Source: Zea mays (taxonomy: Eukaryota > Streptophyta > Magnoliopsida > Poales > Poaceae). Taken from it: a stretch of DNA of 64,000 bases. Below the pieces are notes generated by a model that was given only the letters and a program-made list of their open reading frames with translations, was not told where the DNA came from and did not search any database. Shown one piece after another: positions 43,509 to 55,132 of this stretch (position 1 is its first letter; each line of letters opens with the position of its first letter). The translations under genes were made by a program, and so were the position numbers. The stretch is from positions 142,873,982 to 142,937,981 of the forward strand of contig NC_050097.1 in assembly GCF_902167145.1 (NCBI RefSeq), read 5' to 3'.

Positions 43509-46500
43509 TGTAACACCCCAGGTGTTACCATGGCTAGAGCACACCTTGATACTAAAGGCTATGATCACATGTGGAAGAACTTAAGGAGCAAAAGCATGAG
43601 GGCCTTGGAAAGCTAAATTTTAGCCAAGGATTGTGAATGACCAAAAGCATTACTCTAATCCTTGCACACTTACTACCTTGGATAAGAGAGGAGAAGAACC
43701 CTAGACCTCTCTTAAACCCTATCACCCAAAACCCTTGATGAGAGGGAAAAGAGATTGAACAAGTGTGCAAAGCATGAGTAACATTTACCCAAACCTTAAG
43801 TAACCTTATAACCAGCAATTAGGGGAGGGAAATATTGCAAAAAGACCCCTGGAGAAACCCCTATTCAAATCTCCAAGTGGAGAGAGAGCTAGAGCTCTCT
43901 ATTTCTCTCTAAGTCAAATTCTAACCCTAATCCAAAGACCAACCGTGTTCACCTCGAAGATGGCACCAAAACCACTTAGGTTCTATACCAAAACTGTGGC
44001 ATACCACCTAAGGCACCCCTTGGAAAAAGTGGAAACCGAGACTTTGACGTTTGACAGGTATTGGCATCAGTTTTGTTGCGATGTGGGCAGTGAGACAAAC
44101 CAAAATTGGCGCCCGTCTATCTCCTGATCTAGGGCGTATCCTCCATTGGAACTCACATGAACTAGGTAGCTCTAGGTGCAGGGAAGAGATCTCCCACAGG
44201 CGACAGGGCAAGATTCGTACGTTTTGGCCGCTCAGCAGAGGGAAGAACACAGGCAGAAGCAACGAGCCACGTGTTCGACGCGCTCTGAGCTCGCCAGAGC
44301 ACGCCCGCGCGCGCCCCCGCATGCCCAGCGCCGCGCCCGAGCCAAGCCAGCGCCATGGCCCGCGCCCGAGCCTATAAAGCCCTCCCAGGCTTCGACTGCA
44401 CTCTTCCGCGCACCCTCAAACCTCACCGGAGTTTAGCTCGCCGCCGTTTGCCCGTGCGCAGCGTGTCCGCGGCCGCCCAATCCCTCTGCCACCGTAGACC
44501 GGCCAATAGAGCCATTCCCAACCCCGTCCAGCCCTTGGAGAAGACTGTGCACACCTCCGTGAAGCTCCCCGAGCGAGGAATCGGAGTTTGCTTCGCCGGA
44601 GAGGCCAGTCCACGCTCGCCGGAGCTCTCAACCCCGCCGGAGTACGTGGACCGGGTAATCCACTCAACCATCCTTCGATTCCTTGTGCACACGGTCACTA
44701 CATTACCCCGTGAAGCTCACCGTGCCCTTGGATTGAACCAGTTCGCCGTAGGTTGGCCGGTACACTCGCCGCCGACGAGAACACCCGCCTGCGCGCGTGG
44801 ACCGAGCGATTCCGGCCATCCCCGACATCAAGCCGTACCTCGACGTGACCGCCAGAGTCTCCCCGAGCCAACCCCACCCTTCGCCGGACCTCCCTCGCCG
44901 CCGATAAGCCGCGCCACCCTTTTCTTTCCCGCGGTTACTGTTTACATTGGGGGAAGGACTGCGGGTGAGAGGGAGAGAAGGTCAGGGGGTTTTGTGAAAT
45001 GTCAGAGACACAGGGGAATAGTGGTGCAAGGGTAGAATTGCGAAGGTTGATTTAGTTTAAACCCAGGGACCTCGGTGTAAACTGTTTTTCTAGAAAACCT
45101 TTATTAAGTTTGTTTTTAATTTGAACAGAAACTTTAAAAACTCATAACTTCAGTTTAGTTCATCCAAATTTGGTCAAACCAATTTTGCCAGACTTTAATT
45201 AATGTAACCTACTTAAGAAAAATATAAAACCCCTTGGTACTATAGAAAACTTTAAAGTTCTGATTTAATGATAGTTTTAGCCAAAAGCTCAATAATAGAA
45301 AGAAAAATAGTTGTGCTATTTGACTAGGGTCAGAAAAATTTGGAGAAGTTTATATCTACCTACTGACCTGTTTAAAAATGTTAAACCTCTCTGTCCACCC
45401 CAATAAGTTAGTCTTTACCCCTTATTTTGCAATATGCTTAGGATTAAAAAAAATAGAAAAGGGGGTATAAATAATGAACCAGAGAGCACCTCTATTTTTG
45501 TTGGGATACTTATTCAATATAGTTCACTGGAAAAATCTATCATACCCTGGTTTAGTATAAAATAAGTAGGATGCCTTTTATTTTAATAAAATAAGAATAA
45601 CTTAGAAAAACCCTACAAAAATAACCCCAAGGTAAAAACACCCCCACCCTTGGGATAACTAATGTTTTATAAATGAGAACTTAGGAAAAATATGAAATCT
45701 GCTGTTTGACATTTTTCAAATAACAATGTAGTAGAAAGTGCCTTTTTGACATTAAACTTAAGAAAATCATAACTAAATAACCACCCCTTAGTTTTCTGTG
45801 ATTTTTAGCACAGAAGCCTATTATTACTATTGGATGCCAGCAAAAAATAACCTTTAGGACAGAACCCACCCCTAACTAAGAGATGTAGTGTAAAGTGGCC
45901 CATTTGCATAACTCTTGTTATTTTTGTTTAAAGCCTAGCCTTTGTACTTTAAGCCTCAAATTCTTAAAACAGGCTAGAATGGCAAATGGCAACCCACTGT
46001 ACTTTTTACAGAATTTTTGGAAAATATTAAACCCCTGTCATAGTTCAAACCTACCCTAGAAACCATAAGTAGAAAATAAAAGAAAGGGAAAAGTGGGTAA
46101 TAGAAAAATGGTGCCATCCTAAAATCCTTTATATCTTATCCATTGAAGGATACAAGAGCAATACAAATTCCCTATGTTTATCCTCAACAAAAACCTAAGC
46201 CTAAAGGTGATAAGTCTAACCCACTAGAAGCCCCACATAACCAAGAAACCCTAAGTTACATCTTGACTTAGTTTCTTTTTAGCATAATGTTACTAAATCC
46301 TGCATAATCATGACATACATGTTCATTGCATTCGATAGACTGTAACCTTGCTGACGGAGAGTACATCCTCGTGCCGGAGCAAGGAGCTGCTCAGGAGGTA
46401 GCCCCGGATCCAGCACCCGAGCCTGCACCAGAGGACCTGCCTGCCACTGCTTTGGAAGGCAAGCCCCGGTTTTATGCATAACCTGTTCTATATGCTATTT

Positions 46501-47861
46501 TACTGCACTTAATGTTTGTAGGATTGTACTGTGCACTTAAGTGTAGGAGTTGATTGAAACCCTAGTTGCATGAACTCAGGATTCCTTTTGAGATGGATAC
46601 TAGTATGCTAGGTCGAATAGTTGCTTTATTTAATTAAAATTTCGGTAGAAGACGAGTGATTTTTCTAGCACTCGCGCGAGATCAGGATTTGGTTGTACCC
46701 ACTTTTATATCATCATGATTCTAGTTGTGGACAACAATCCATGGGGATTGGTTGTCTACGAGATGGAAAATGGAATAAGGATTAACGTGCGGATACCTGT
46801 GTCAAGCGTTTGAACGTACTAAACACATACCGAGAAATATGGTAAATCGGTAAGCCTAGTACCTGAGTGAACCTGCCCGCAGATTGCCCTCCTCACGTGA
46901 CCTGAGACGTGGTCTCCCATTCCGGTTATGGTGGGTACAAGTGCGGTCACTGCGCGACGGCCAGTCGGGGTCAGTGAGGCATTGTACGCCAAGGCGGTGA
47001 GCCCCTTTCTGTTGCCAGGGAATCGATGGGGACGGTTGATATGTGTGGGGACGGAGTGCCCCTACATGTCGTGTGTTTAGGTTTACCTTGCAAGGATAAA
47101 AACTCGATTCGAATCGTCTGCTTCTCGCAGCTAATGAGACTGCTTGATCCATTGTACTGCATTGAGTAACAAGTGGAAGTGTGATGAGATGATGTAAGCT
47201 GTTGATTGATAATAATGCTAGCTACCATGTATGAATAGATAGTACATCTTTAGCCTTAAGAGAGTCACACTTAAATTTGACAAAGTTAAAAACTTGATTT
47301 AGAAACTCAGCTAGTGCTTTTGGCAACCAAACCCCACAGCCAAACAGCTGCATGTCTAGAGGTAGAGGAGTAGACTCCTCACACCGGGTAAGTCTAGCTG
47401 AGTATTAGTATACTCAGCCTTGCTTGTGGCATAATTTTACAGGTTCTCTGGAATGCATGGTTGCTGGAGTGACTTGGCCGTCCATCTTGCCACCAGGTTG
47501 GACTGTCGAGTGGGACCCTACCTCGGCTGAGGAGGAGCATGAGGAGTGATGGGACAGGCTTCCCCATCTCTCTATTTATTTACCGTTAGTTTATTTCCGC
47601 TGCACTTCGAACAATGATGGTTACTTTTGCAAAACTTCTATGATGATGTAATAACTTACTACCCCTTTCATGCATGGTTTTATGCTTTATTGTATTTGCT
47701 CTGTGACTCACCATCGAGTGAGATTGTGGTACTTGATCCTGTCAGTGGCCGTGTCGGACTAGATCCGAGGGATTGGCGGGTTATTCCCATTTAAGTGTGG
47801 TCTAGCCTCTATGGTGGGGCTTAGGCACTTAAGTTGGAATAATTCGGGCAGTTCCGCCACA
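43509..47861 (+). repeat. T1 3' LTR (4353 bp)
   Basis: The partner of 32912-37265, one base shorter overall (for example CCCATTTGCATA for CCCATTTTGCATA near 45899). Hairpin 43511-43527, TATA 44373-44379, exon-like segments 46339-46458 and 47443-47549. Confidence 0.95.
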
Positions 47862-47866
47862 ATGGG
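47862..47866. repeat. Target-site duplication of T1 (right copy)
   Basis: ATGGG, identical to 32907-32911. Confidence 0.92.
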
Positions 47867-48218
47867 CTCCCCACGGGTCCAATCTTTTGATGAGTCTATG
47901 CAGGAATAGCTACGACGTGAGGACGTGGGCTTCATCGACGAACGCAGATGGCGAGCGGCGATCCGAAATGCACGGTACAACCAAGCGCTCAGGCGCTACC
48001 ACCAACGGTTCGTGCATAGTAGGGAGCTCAGGGTCGGGGACCTAGTCCTAAGGCGAGTACTGAACCGAGAAGGGCTCCAGAAACTCTCCCCCAGTTGGGA
48101 AGGACCCTTCAAGGTGACGGAAATATGCCAACTCGGGTGTGTCCGCCATGCCACAACTGAAGGAGTGCCTCTGCCCAACCCCTGGAATATAGAGCATCTC
48201 CGTAAGTTCTATCCATAG
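47867..48218 (+). pseudogene. G3 integrase C-terminal segment
   Basis: The integrase tail resumes after T1. It contains one TAG (47907-47909) and then an open frame: ERRWRAAIRNARYNQALRRY, LRVGDLVLRRVLNREGLQKL, LSPSWEGPFKVTEI, and WNIEHLRKFYP before the stop at 48216-48218. This is the typical end of Tat integrases, with the GPF (GPY/F-like) motif and no chromodomain. Confidence 0.82.
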
Positions 48219-49088
48219 AAGCAAAACTGGGGGGTTGAGTTTTCTTCCTTTGTAACTGGGTTGTGCATATGTGTACGTCAATCTGGTGAGGTCCGCCCTC
48301 GTAAGCCCGACCTGTTGGTCTACACCCATGTATATCAAGTTATAAGGAAAGAATTTACCTCCTAGAGGAGCTTTTGTGATGGTTCATTCTACTTCAGTTT
48401 ACAAGCATTATTTTTTATCTAACCCACCCATACAGTTCCCACCCTTGCTGGTATGATGACATCCAAATTGAGTAGCCAGGCTTGCAGTTCGGGAACCCTC
48501 TACTAATACAGGGGGTCCAGCAACCTGCGGGTCCGGTTCTAAAGAATGGGCGCTCGTTTCCTAGAGTGGTCAAGAGCTGTGTAGCCGCTTAGCCTGGTTC
48601 CGTACCCTAAGCCTGCACCTCCACCACTCTGCAACGGATACCCTAGTATTTGGAGCTGCGATCCTGTGGGTTCGGACATACGGCTTGGCTTCCCAGGCTA
48701 AATCCTGCAGGTCCTGTTGCATGAATCAAAGGATGGCAGAAACCAGACGATGGGTCCTATGGGTGTACTACTAACGCTTCAAAGCCGAAGCTGTGTGCAG
48801 ATCCAGGTCTTGCCCAGAGGTAGGTAGTCTCAAACTGTAAAGACTAACTCCTAGGGGCCGGACCACCAACATTTTCTTAGGTATACTGGTATCCAGCCTC
48901 GACACATCGAGCCTACATCCCAAGGGGGCCAAGTACCAGGGAGAAGTTGGTAACGCTACACACAGCGAGGACAAATAGCATACAGATAAGTGTTGCTTGA
49001 TTAATATTTCTCAAAAGTATCTTACAAAACCAAAATTTATTACAAGCCGCACTCCAGCGGGACCCTTGCCTTGTCTCTATAGGTACAA
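48219..49088 (+). other. G3 spacer between pol and the antisense ORF
   Basis: About 870 bp with no credible frame on either strand. It contains GGGTCCAG/CTGCGGGTCC-like motifs resembling those in the G3 LTR. Convergent transcripts (pol from the left, antisense ORF from the right) would both end here. Confidence 0.55.
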
Positions 49089-52000
49089 CTACTCGTCATC
49101 AGCAGGATCCCGCTGGAAGCACTCGGCCACCAGCTCCACGGCGTCTTGTACGCCCTCCCGGGCGGCGTCTTCAATGGAGACCACCGGACCAGCGATCACC
49201 GGCTCCAAGGATATGGCTGGGCCGTGACTCCGGAAGCACGTCAAGATATATTCGATCATCGCCCGGTAGAGCCTGCCGCCCTCTGCTTCCAGGCGGGCTC
49301 CAAGAATCTGGTCTAGGCGCCGGAGGCGATCGGCGGCGGAGTCCAGCACAGGGAGCGCGTCGGAGATCGACGTTGGCAGCTCCGACATTGGAATAGGGCT
49401 CATCCCTAGCGGCACCAGCGTCGTGCTTGCCTCACCGGCCCATGCGGCAATACGCTGGACCCCAGCGTGGTGCTCTGCCTGGAGATCTTCAAGTGCTTTC
49501 CTGGTCGCCTCCATCGCCTGGGGACCCGGCGCCGCCTACGCCGCCTGGAACTGCCGAATCCGCTCCTCCAGCTCCTTTTCTTTCTTCTCCGCCTCGAGCT
49601 CATGCTCGACCAGCATCTCGTCTCGCTGAGTTAGCATTTCTTCTTCCCAGAAAGTGAGATCTGTCTCCCGCCTGGCAAGGTCCGTCTCCCGCCTGTCCAA
49701 GGACTACTCCTTCGCTTTAAGTTTCTCCTCGGCGAGGGCGGCGTCGCTGGCCTTTCCCTCGAGCTCTTGCTGCAACTTTGCAGCCTCTCCACAGCCTTTG
49801 TCTGCTGGATCCGCTGCTCTTCCAGGGTCTGGTCTAGGGCACTCAGCTTGGCCCGAAACTCTGTTGCGAGGGCCTCCCACTGAGACACAACCTCCTCCCT
49901 CCTGGTCGCCTTTTTCTCCCTCCGGTGCGCCTCCAGCTCCCTGGCATACACCTTCTGGAGGTCCTTCTTGTACTCCTTACGGTCCTGCTCAAGTTGGGAC
50001 CGCTCAGAGATGAATTGGCGGGATGCCATCCTGGTGCGCTCCTCCAGCTGGGTGCGCCAGTCGCTGAGGCGCTGGTGCTCGGCCTCAAGCGCCTCCCACT
50101 CCCACAAAATTGCTGCCCCAGTGTCACTAAGGACCTGGTGGGCGAGGGGCAGCATGCGGGGGAGGGGGATTGGCGCAGCTTCTTCCACGGCAACTGATCG
50201 GAGCCGTCGCCCAAACACCACCTCCATCTCCTCCGGAGCAGGCGGAGGGTTGGAGCTGGACACGCCTCCTGCGTCGCCCCCAGCGTCTGGAGGGGGCGCG
50301 GACCCCCAACTGGGGCCTCCTCCGCCGCTGCAACGCCGCCCGACGCTGGCACCGCTGCTGCCACTGCCGTCGGACCCCCGGCTGGGGCATGGGAAGCTGC
50401 TGGCATTGTCTTGGCAGCAGCCGGGGGCGGATCGCTGGCACCACTCCCAGTAGATGCCTGCTGCTGAGTGCCAGACCTGTCTACGGGCCTAGAAACCGGC
50501 GGAGGAGGTGTGACCTTGGGAGTAGAGGGGGAGGAAGCCCTAAAAAATAGGCAATGGGTTAAGACTTGTCGGCATGACAATTAAGCTCAAAGAGAAAGGA
50601 GCTACACTTACTTGGGGCCCTGGACCTTCTAGTGACCCTAGAAGCGGGATCGCCGCTCTTGCTGCTGTTGCTGTTGCTGCTACTAGTGCCTCTGGGGGAG
50701 ATCACCCCCAGATGGCGGTGGTGGCAGCGGGACCGATGGTGGTGGTGGTGGTAGTGGCGGTGGGCCCGATGGTGGTGGCGGCGGCGGACTGAAGCGCCTC
50801 TGCGCGCCATGGGCCTCGGAGCTCGCCTCCTCGGCCCCGCCAGCGGTCTTCTAGCGCTTCTGGGGAGGCTCTGAAACGAGCATCCCGTCAGCGCGACGCA
50901 GGCGGCGTCGCCTCTCTTCCTCCGACCCCCCGGTGCCACCTGGGGCGGAGGCGCTGCTTGCAGCCCCTTTACCCTTATCCAAGAAGTTGGGGGCCACGGT
51001 GGAGGCGCTAGGAGCCGCACCGGAGGGCTGAGGACCTCTAGCCAGTGCATCGGAGATTCGGATCCCGCGGTGGGGGTCTCGGCCTCAAGTCTAGCGGACC
51101 GCCACGCCGCTCTCATCGAAGGTCGGCAGCGTGGCCAAGATCGACATCCTCAGCCCTGGGTCGTCGTAGAGCGCAGGGATCTTCTGGGGTAGGATCAGGG
51201 ACTCAGGGATGAAGGTTTCCCCAGTAATCCCTCCCACCAGGACCGCCAGCTCGTTCCAGGACAGGTCGGTGCCCGGCCCGTGCTGGATCCTGCCGATGTC
51301 GTTCACGCCGGTGAACCAGCAACATAGGCGCACCCTCCTCTGTAGTGGCGCGATCCGGCGGTTCAGGAAGTCGCCGACCACGTGCATCAACGTCAAGCCG
51401 CCCGTAGCCAGGCCCTTGATCCTGTCTAGTACGGGCAGGAACTTCGGCGCAAGGGACGGCTTGGTCCTCCACTGCTTGCAGTCGAGAGTCGACCCATCGG
51501 ACGCCATGACGAGGCGGTCGTTGGCCTCGGCGCTGGTGATCACCCAGTCGCTTCGCCAGTTCTCCCACCTCGCTCCACCAAGGGTGGAGATGTAGACGAC
51601 GGCCGGATCTGGCCTCGTCTAGAAGTAGTAGGCCCTGATGTGGTCCCTGGTCTTCCTAGACTTGACCAACACAAAGAAGTGGCGGAAGAGAGAAGTGCAG
51701 GGAGCCACCCCTACGAACATCTCACAGAGGTGGACGAAGATGGTCGTCTGGAGGACGGAGTGGGGCGTGAGATGCTGAAGCTGAAGCCCGAACTCCTCCA
51801 GCAGCAGCAGGAAGAATGGCGAGATCGGCAACGCCAACCCGCGGGGGATGTAGGAGGTGAACAAAATGAACTCCCTGGCGGTGAGATTGCCGAGGGGGAC
51901 GACGCCGGCGCGGATTCTTCCGGCGAGCCCCGGCGTGCTCCACCCAAGCAGGCCGCGCACCAGGTTGAGCGCTTCCTCGGACTGAAAGCAGTTGGGATGG

Positions 52001-52155
52001 CCAAGTGAAGTCATGGCGTCTGCGGCGACGCGGGTGTAGAGCAGAAGAGCGCGAATGCAAAGGGGCGCAGAGGAGCACGAAGGCGAAAGGGCGTAGTCGA
52101 TTGGAAGAGAATGCGAAAGGGTAACTGCTGCACGCGGGGGTGAACCCTTTTTCAA
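49089..52155 (-). pseudogene. G3 antisense ORF ('putative gypsy-type transposon' domain plus coiled coil), decayed
   Basis: On the minus strand a frame starts at about 52155. The globular block (PRGLALPISPFFLLLLEEFG, LTPHSVLQTTIFVHLCEMFV, LFRHFFVLVKSRKTRD) closes with TAG at 51621-51619 and continues in the same frame from 51618 (WITSAEANDRLV region, GVNDIGRIQHGP, LAVLVGGITGETF) to 51091. A Pro/Ser/His-rich linker follows (51116-50559), then a coiled coil (50263-49631: WEALEAEHQRLSDWRTQLEE, REEVVSQWEALATEFRAKL) and a C-terminal block (49514-49089, ILGARLEAEGGRLYRAMIEY). Layout and globular motif match the antisense ORF of Z. Frame changes near 51090, 50560 and 49620 could be decay or introns. 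Function is unknown. Confidence 0.72.
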
Positions 52156-52788
52156 GGAAACCAGAGTCCTCGCTCAAGGAAACCCTTCCGTGCACCCCTC
52201 AATCGCCGCAGGAAATCTCGCCCGACGGACACCAAGGACCAAGACAACCCAGTCTATGAGACGGGGGCCCGGGTCCACAAGTCATATGGTTTGCGTGCTA
52301 GTCTTCGGGTGCGGAAGGAGCGAACCGCCGCACGAGCCTAAAGAGCGAACCGCCGCACGCGCCTGTAGTGCGCCTCCTTGGGGCCGCTGCAGAAGATGAA
52401 CCCAGTCTATGACACGGGGGGCCCAGGTCCACAAGTCATACAGTTTGTGTGCTGGACTTCGGGTGCGGAAAGAGCGAACCGTCGCGCGTGCCTGTAGTGC
52501 ACCGCCTTGGAGCCGCTGCAGAAGACAGAAGGTAATATTTTAAACTGAGGCAGCAGCAACGAGGCGCCCCGCGTGTGGCCCGATGAAACCACCAGGCATG
52601 GGGGCCGCGGGTCAGTCAGCCGCGAGGACAGATATGGCAGTTGGCGTGACCTAAGGTAGATTGACGGTGGGTGCGTCAACAGACACGCTGAAACGGCGTG
52701 CCAATCATCAATCAAGCCATGTCGAAGCAAAGTACAAGTTTTGGCCCCACCTGCAGGCTCGCATCCTCCCCTGAGGTGGGCCCGAGGG
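52156..52788 (-). promoter_or_regulatory. Region upstream of the G3 antisense ORF, with 153-bp tandem duplication
   Basis: CCCAGTCTATGA starts at 52248 and again at 52401, and the copies stay similar through GGAGCCGCTGCAGAAG-like sequence up to about 52527. The region contains paired GAGCGAACCG(C/T)CGC motifs. An AT-rich string (GGTAATATTTTAAACTG, 52531-52547) could supply a weak minus-strand TATA. This would be the promoter area of the antisense ORF. It is cut at 52788 by A3. Confidence 0.5.
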
Positions 52789-53838
52789 TGTCACACCCAA
52801 TTTTAGAAGGCAAACCGAATGCGAACCATGTACGTGCCAGGATCAGCAATTCATGTACACAGCAGTTACATAACTGGACATCATCACACAGTGCTAAAAT
52901 AATAACATAAAAGGGGAATAATAGTCGATTACATCATATGTCTGAGACATCCACATAGTCTTTACAATAATCAAAGTGCGGAAAAGAAACGTAGATACAC
53001 GCGGCCTTCACAGGCAGCCGACTGGGGGTTGTCGCTAACCCACGCCTAGAACTCGTCATAATCTTAGAACTCCTGGTGGTCTCCTTCCACAGCTTCATCT
53101 TCTCCTGAGCAGGGGTTGCAATGCTGACAACCTGGGGATGGGGGGGTTTTGGTGTGTAGAGCAAGGGTGAGTACACATCAACATACTCAGCATGTATCCT
53201 GTTTGGCTGTAGTGGACTAGCTTTATGTGGGGGTAAGTCAAGCAGTTGCTTTTAGTTGGTTAGATTATTATTACTAGTAGAGAAAGCCAAGTTTTAGAAT
53301 TAACCCATGTTATTAACCCAAACGTACTCCTTTCCAAATGGAAAGAGTACCACTTACCATTACCAGAGTCAATAACAAAACCAACGTTCTCAACACCACC
53401 TGTAATCCGAACATCTCTGATCAAGTACCACTAATCACTGGAGCTCCCTTGGCCGCTCATAACCACGAGCACGGCTGATGTATCAGTTTTCATACACTCT
53501 ACAGAGGTTGTGCACTTTACCCAGCCGTGATTCCCTTTCTGCCCGGAGATCATGACTCTCCATTGATCACTACCAAGGTGACCCAGCAGGGCATCACTAC
53601 GTAGCCTTTACAAAGATTCCCCGGGGCTGTAGCCGCCCGTTAGGTTTCCTAAATGCACCGCACTCCTCCCCAAGGGGCGAACCCAAACTTGGCAGAGTGA
53701 GCCGCATACACCGAGCCCCATTGACGGCACGACGGCTAAGCGAACTACACCTCGGTTCCTCTAATTATTCAGCTAAGGGCATCCCATTCCACCCTCATGG
53801 TTGCACTATTTTCCCGGGCGGTCATCCAACAAACAGGT
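52789..53838 (-). repeat. A3: reverse-oriented A-family LTR, 3' portion
   Basis: It begins TGTCACACCC on the plus strand, which is the reversed end of the A LTR, and matches A1 3201 down to about 2157, including the GGCAAACCGAATGCGAACC and CTCCCTTGGCCGCTCAT regions. It stops at 53838 where A2 begins; the remainder should lie beyond the right edge of the window. The left flank GAGGG (52784-52788) is the candidate target duplication in G3. Confidence 0.88.
53834..53838. repeat. Candidate target-site duplication of A2 (left copy)
   Basis: CAGGT lies directly before the A2 LTR. The right copy would be outside the window, so this is a prediction. Confidence 0.55.
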
Positions 53839-55063
53839 TGTAACGCCCCGAATTTTGCAGTTGAATTTTTTCTTTTCTTTACTCGCCAAAATTCGGGCGT
53901 TACCTTTTCTTTCTCTTTTTCCCTTCGCTAAACCTTGACCTTTTCCAAAGTTCTAGCGGGATTCGGTTTGGATTTCCCGTGTAAGAAAAACCCTAAATAC
54001 TTTATGTTGTTTGATGCACCATGCCGAACCTTGCATTTCTTTGGATTGCTTTGAAAGTGCAAATGCATTCATGTAGGAAGATCGGATTTCGAAAATGAGG
54101 AGAAGATCTTTTCTTTCTTTTTCTCTCTCTTTCTCTCTCCTCTTTTTCTCTCTCTCCCGCGCCGTGGGCCGACCCCGGCCGGCCCAGCCGCCCCTGGCGC
54201 CCCCCCCTTGGGCCCAATTGGCCCATGCCGCCCCCCCACCTCCCCTTTTTCCCCAAACCCTCTCCCTCTCCCTCTCATTTTTCCCTCTCTCATTCTCTCC
54301 CTAGCCGCCGCCCCTACCCGCCCCCTGCCCTAGCGCCGCCCCTGCCCTAAGCCGTCGCCGCCCCCTGCCGGCCGCCCCTCGCCGTCGCTCCCCAACGCCG
54401 GTGAGCCCTCCTCCCTCTCTCCCTCCTCCCTCCCTCTCCCCTCCCCCTCCTCTCTCCTCGCCCGGCCGCCCGGTCGTGCCCCCCAGCCGGCGCGCCCCTG
54501 GCCGCGCCCTGGCCGCGCGCCCCCAGCCGCGCCTGGCCGCGCCCTGGCCGCCCGCCCGGCCGCGCCCCCGCCCCTGCGTGCTCGGCCGCCCAGCCGGCCG
54601 GTTCAACCGCCCCTAGGGCCGGTTCAACCGCCCCCCCCCCCCTCTGTTTTTTTTATTTTTTTTATTTTATTTTATTTACTTTCTGTGATCATAGCTATTT
54701 TATTTTAGGTAAGCTAATCATTGTTCATGCCATTGAAATAGGAAGTTTAATTTAAAATTCCGTTATGCTAGTTGATTCATGTAGTTAATTGTTTACCTCG
54801 TGCAATGTTGATCAACTTAAAATGATTAGGTTCTCACTAGTGCATATAACGGAATTCTTTTGTTAAGAACCAATTGTAATTGATCGTTAGTGCATAAGAT
54901 TTAACCCCCTGCGAGACCTTTTCCCGTTTCTTTCTAACCATAACAAATGTGATATCGAATGTCATACTTGATGCATATTCACTTTATTTGTCATCTTGTA
55001 TGGTGTACTGTTCTTTTGTATTAAATATGTGGATGGATGTATGTATGTTTGCAAATCGCATAG

Positions 55064-55132
55064 AGAACGATCCGGTCGAAGAGCCCGAGGAGCTCGCAGG
55101 AGAAGCCCCTGAGCAGCAGTCGTTTGGTGGAG
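55064..55132 (+). other. LTR-embedded exon-like frame (exon 2), A2
   Basis: Sixty-nine bases between GCATAG and GCAAGT, same boundaries as A1 1816-1884, with one changed codon (Phe to Leu at the EEF/EEL position). The 3' LTR copy is at 63927-63995 and has one Glu-to-Lys codon change. Confidence 0.45.

Larger units (their letters stand above)
32912..47861 (+). mobile_element. T1: Del/Tekay-type chromovirus with 4.35-kb LTRs (14950 bp)
   Basis: LTRs 32912-37265 and 43509-47861 are nearly identical over 4.35 kb and flanked by the duplication ATGGG. Between them lie an initiator-Met-type primer site, an extra ORF (37691-38545), gag, pol with chromodomain, and a polypurine tract. Together the LTRs make up about 58 percent of the element. 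It splits the integrase of G3. Pol is open from about 40000 to 43259, while gag and the protease start carry stops and frame changes, so the element is recent but probably not autonomous. Confidence 0.95.
17377..52788 (+). mobile_element. G3: decayed Tat-lineage Ty3/gypsy element, split by three insertions
   Basis: The element begins with LTR 17377-18500 and primer site 18502-18520. Its own sequence comprises 17377-19196, 28107-32911, 47867-48218 and on to 52788. The order gag, protease, RT, RNase H, integrase, then an ORF on the opposite strand is the Tat layout. The 3' LTR is not in the window; it should lie beyond A2. Many stops and frame changes show it is the oldest body in this nest. 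The inserted elements S1, T1 and A3/A2 were placed at gag, integrase and the region downstream of the antisense ORF. Confidence 0.85.

Noticed and set aside
49423..50453. Plus-strand frames across the coiled-coil part of the G3 antisense ORF
   Set aside because: The minus-strand frame has heptad-like character and continuity with the globular block; the plus-strand frames are its GC-rich shadows.
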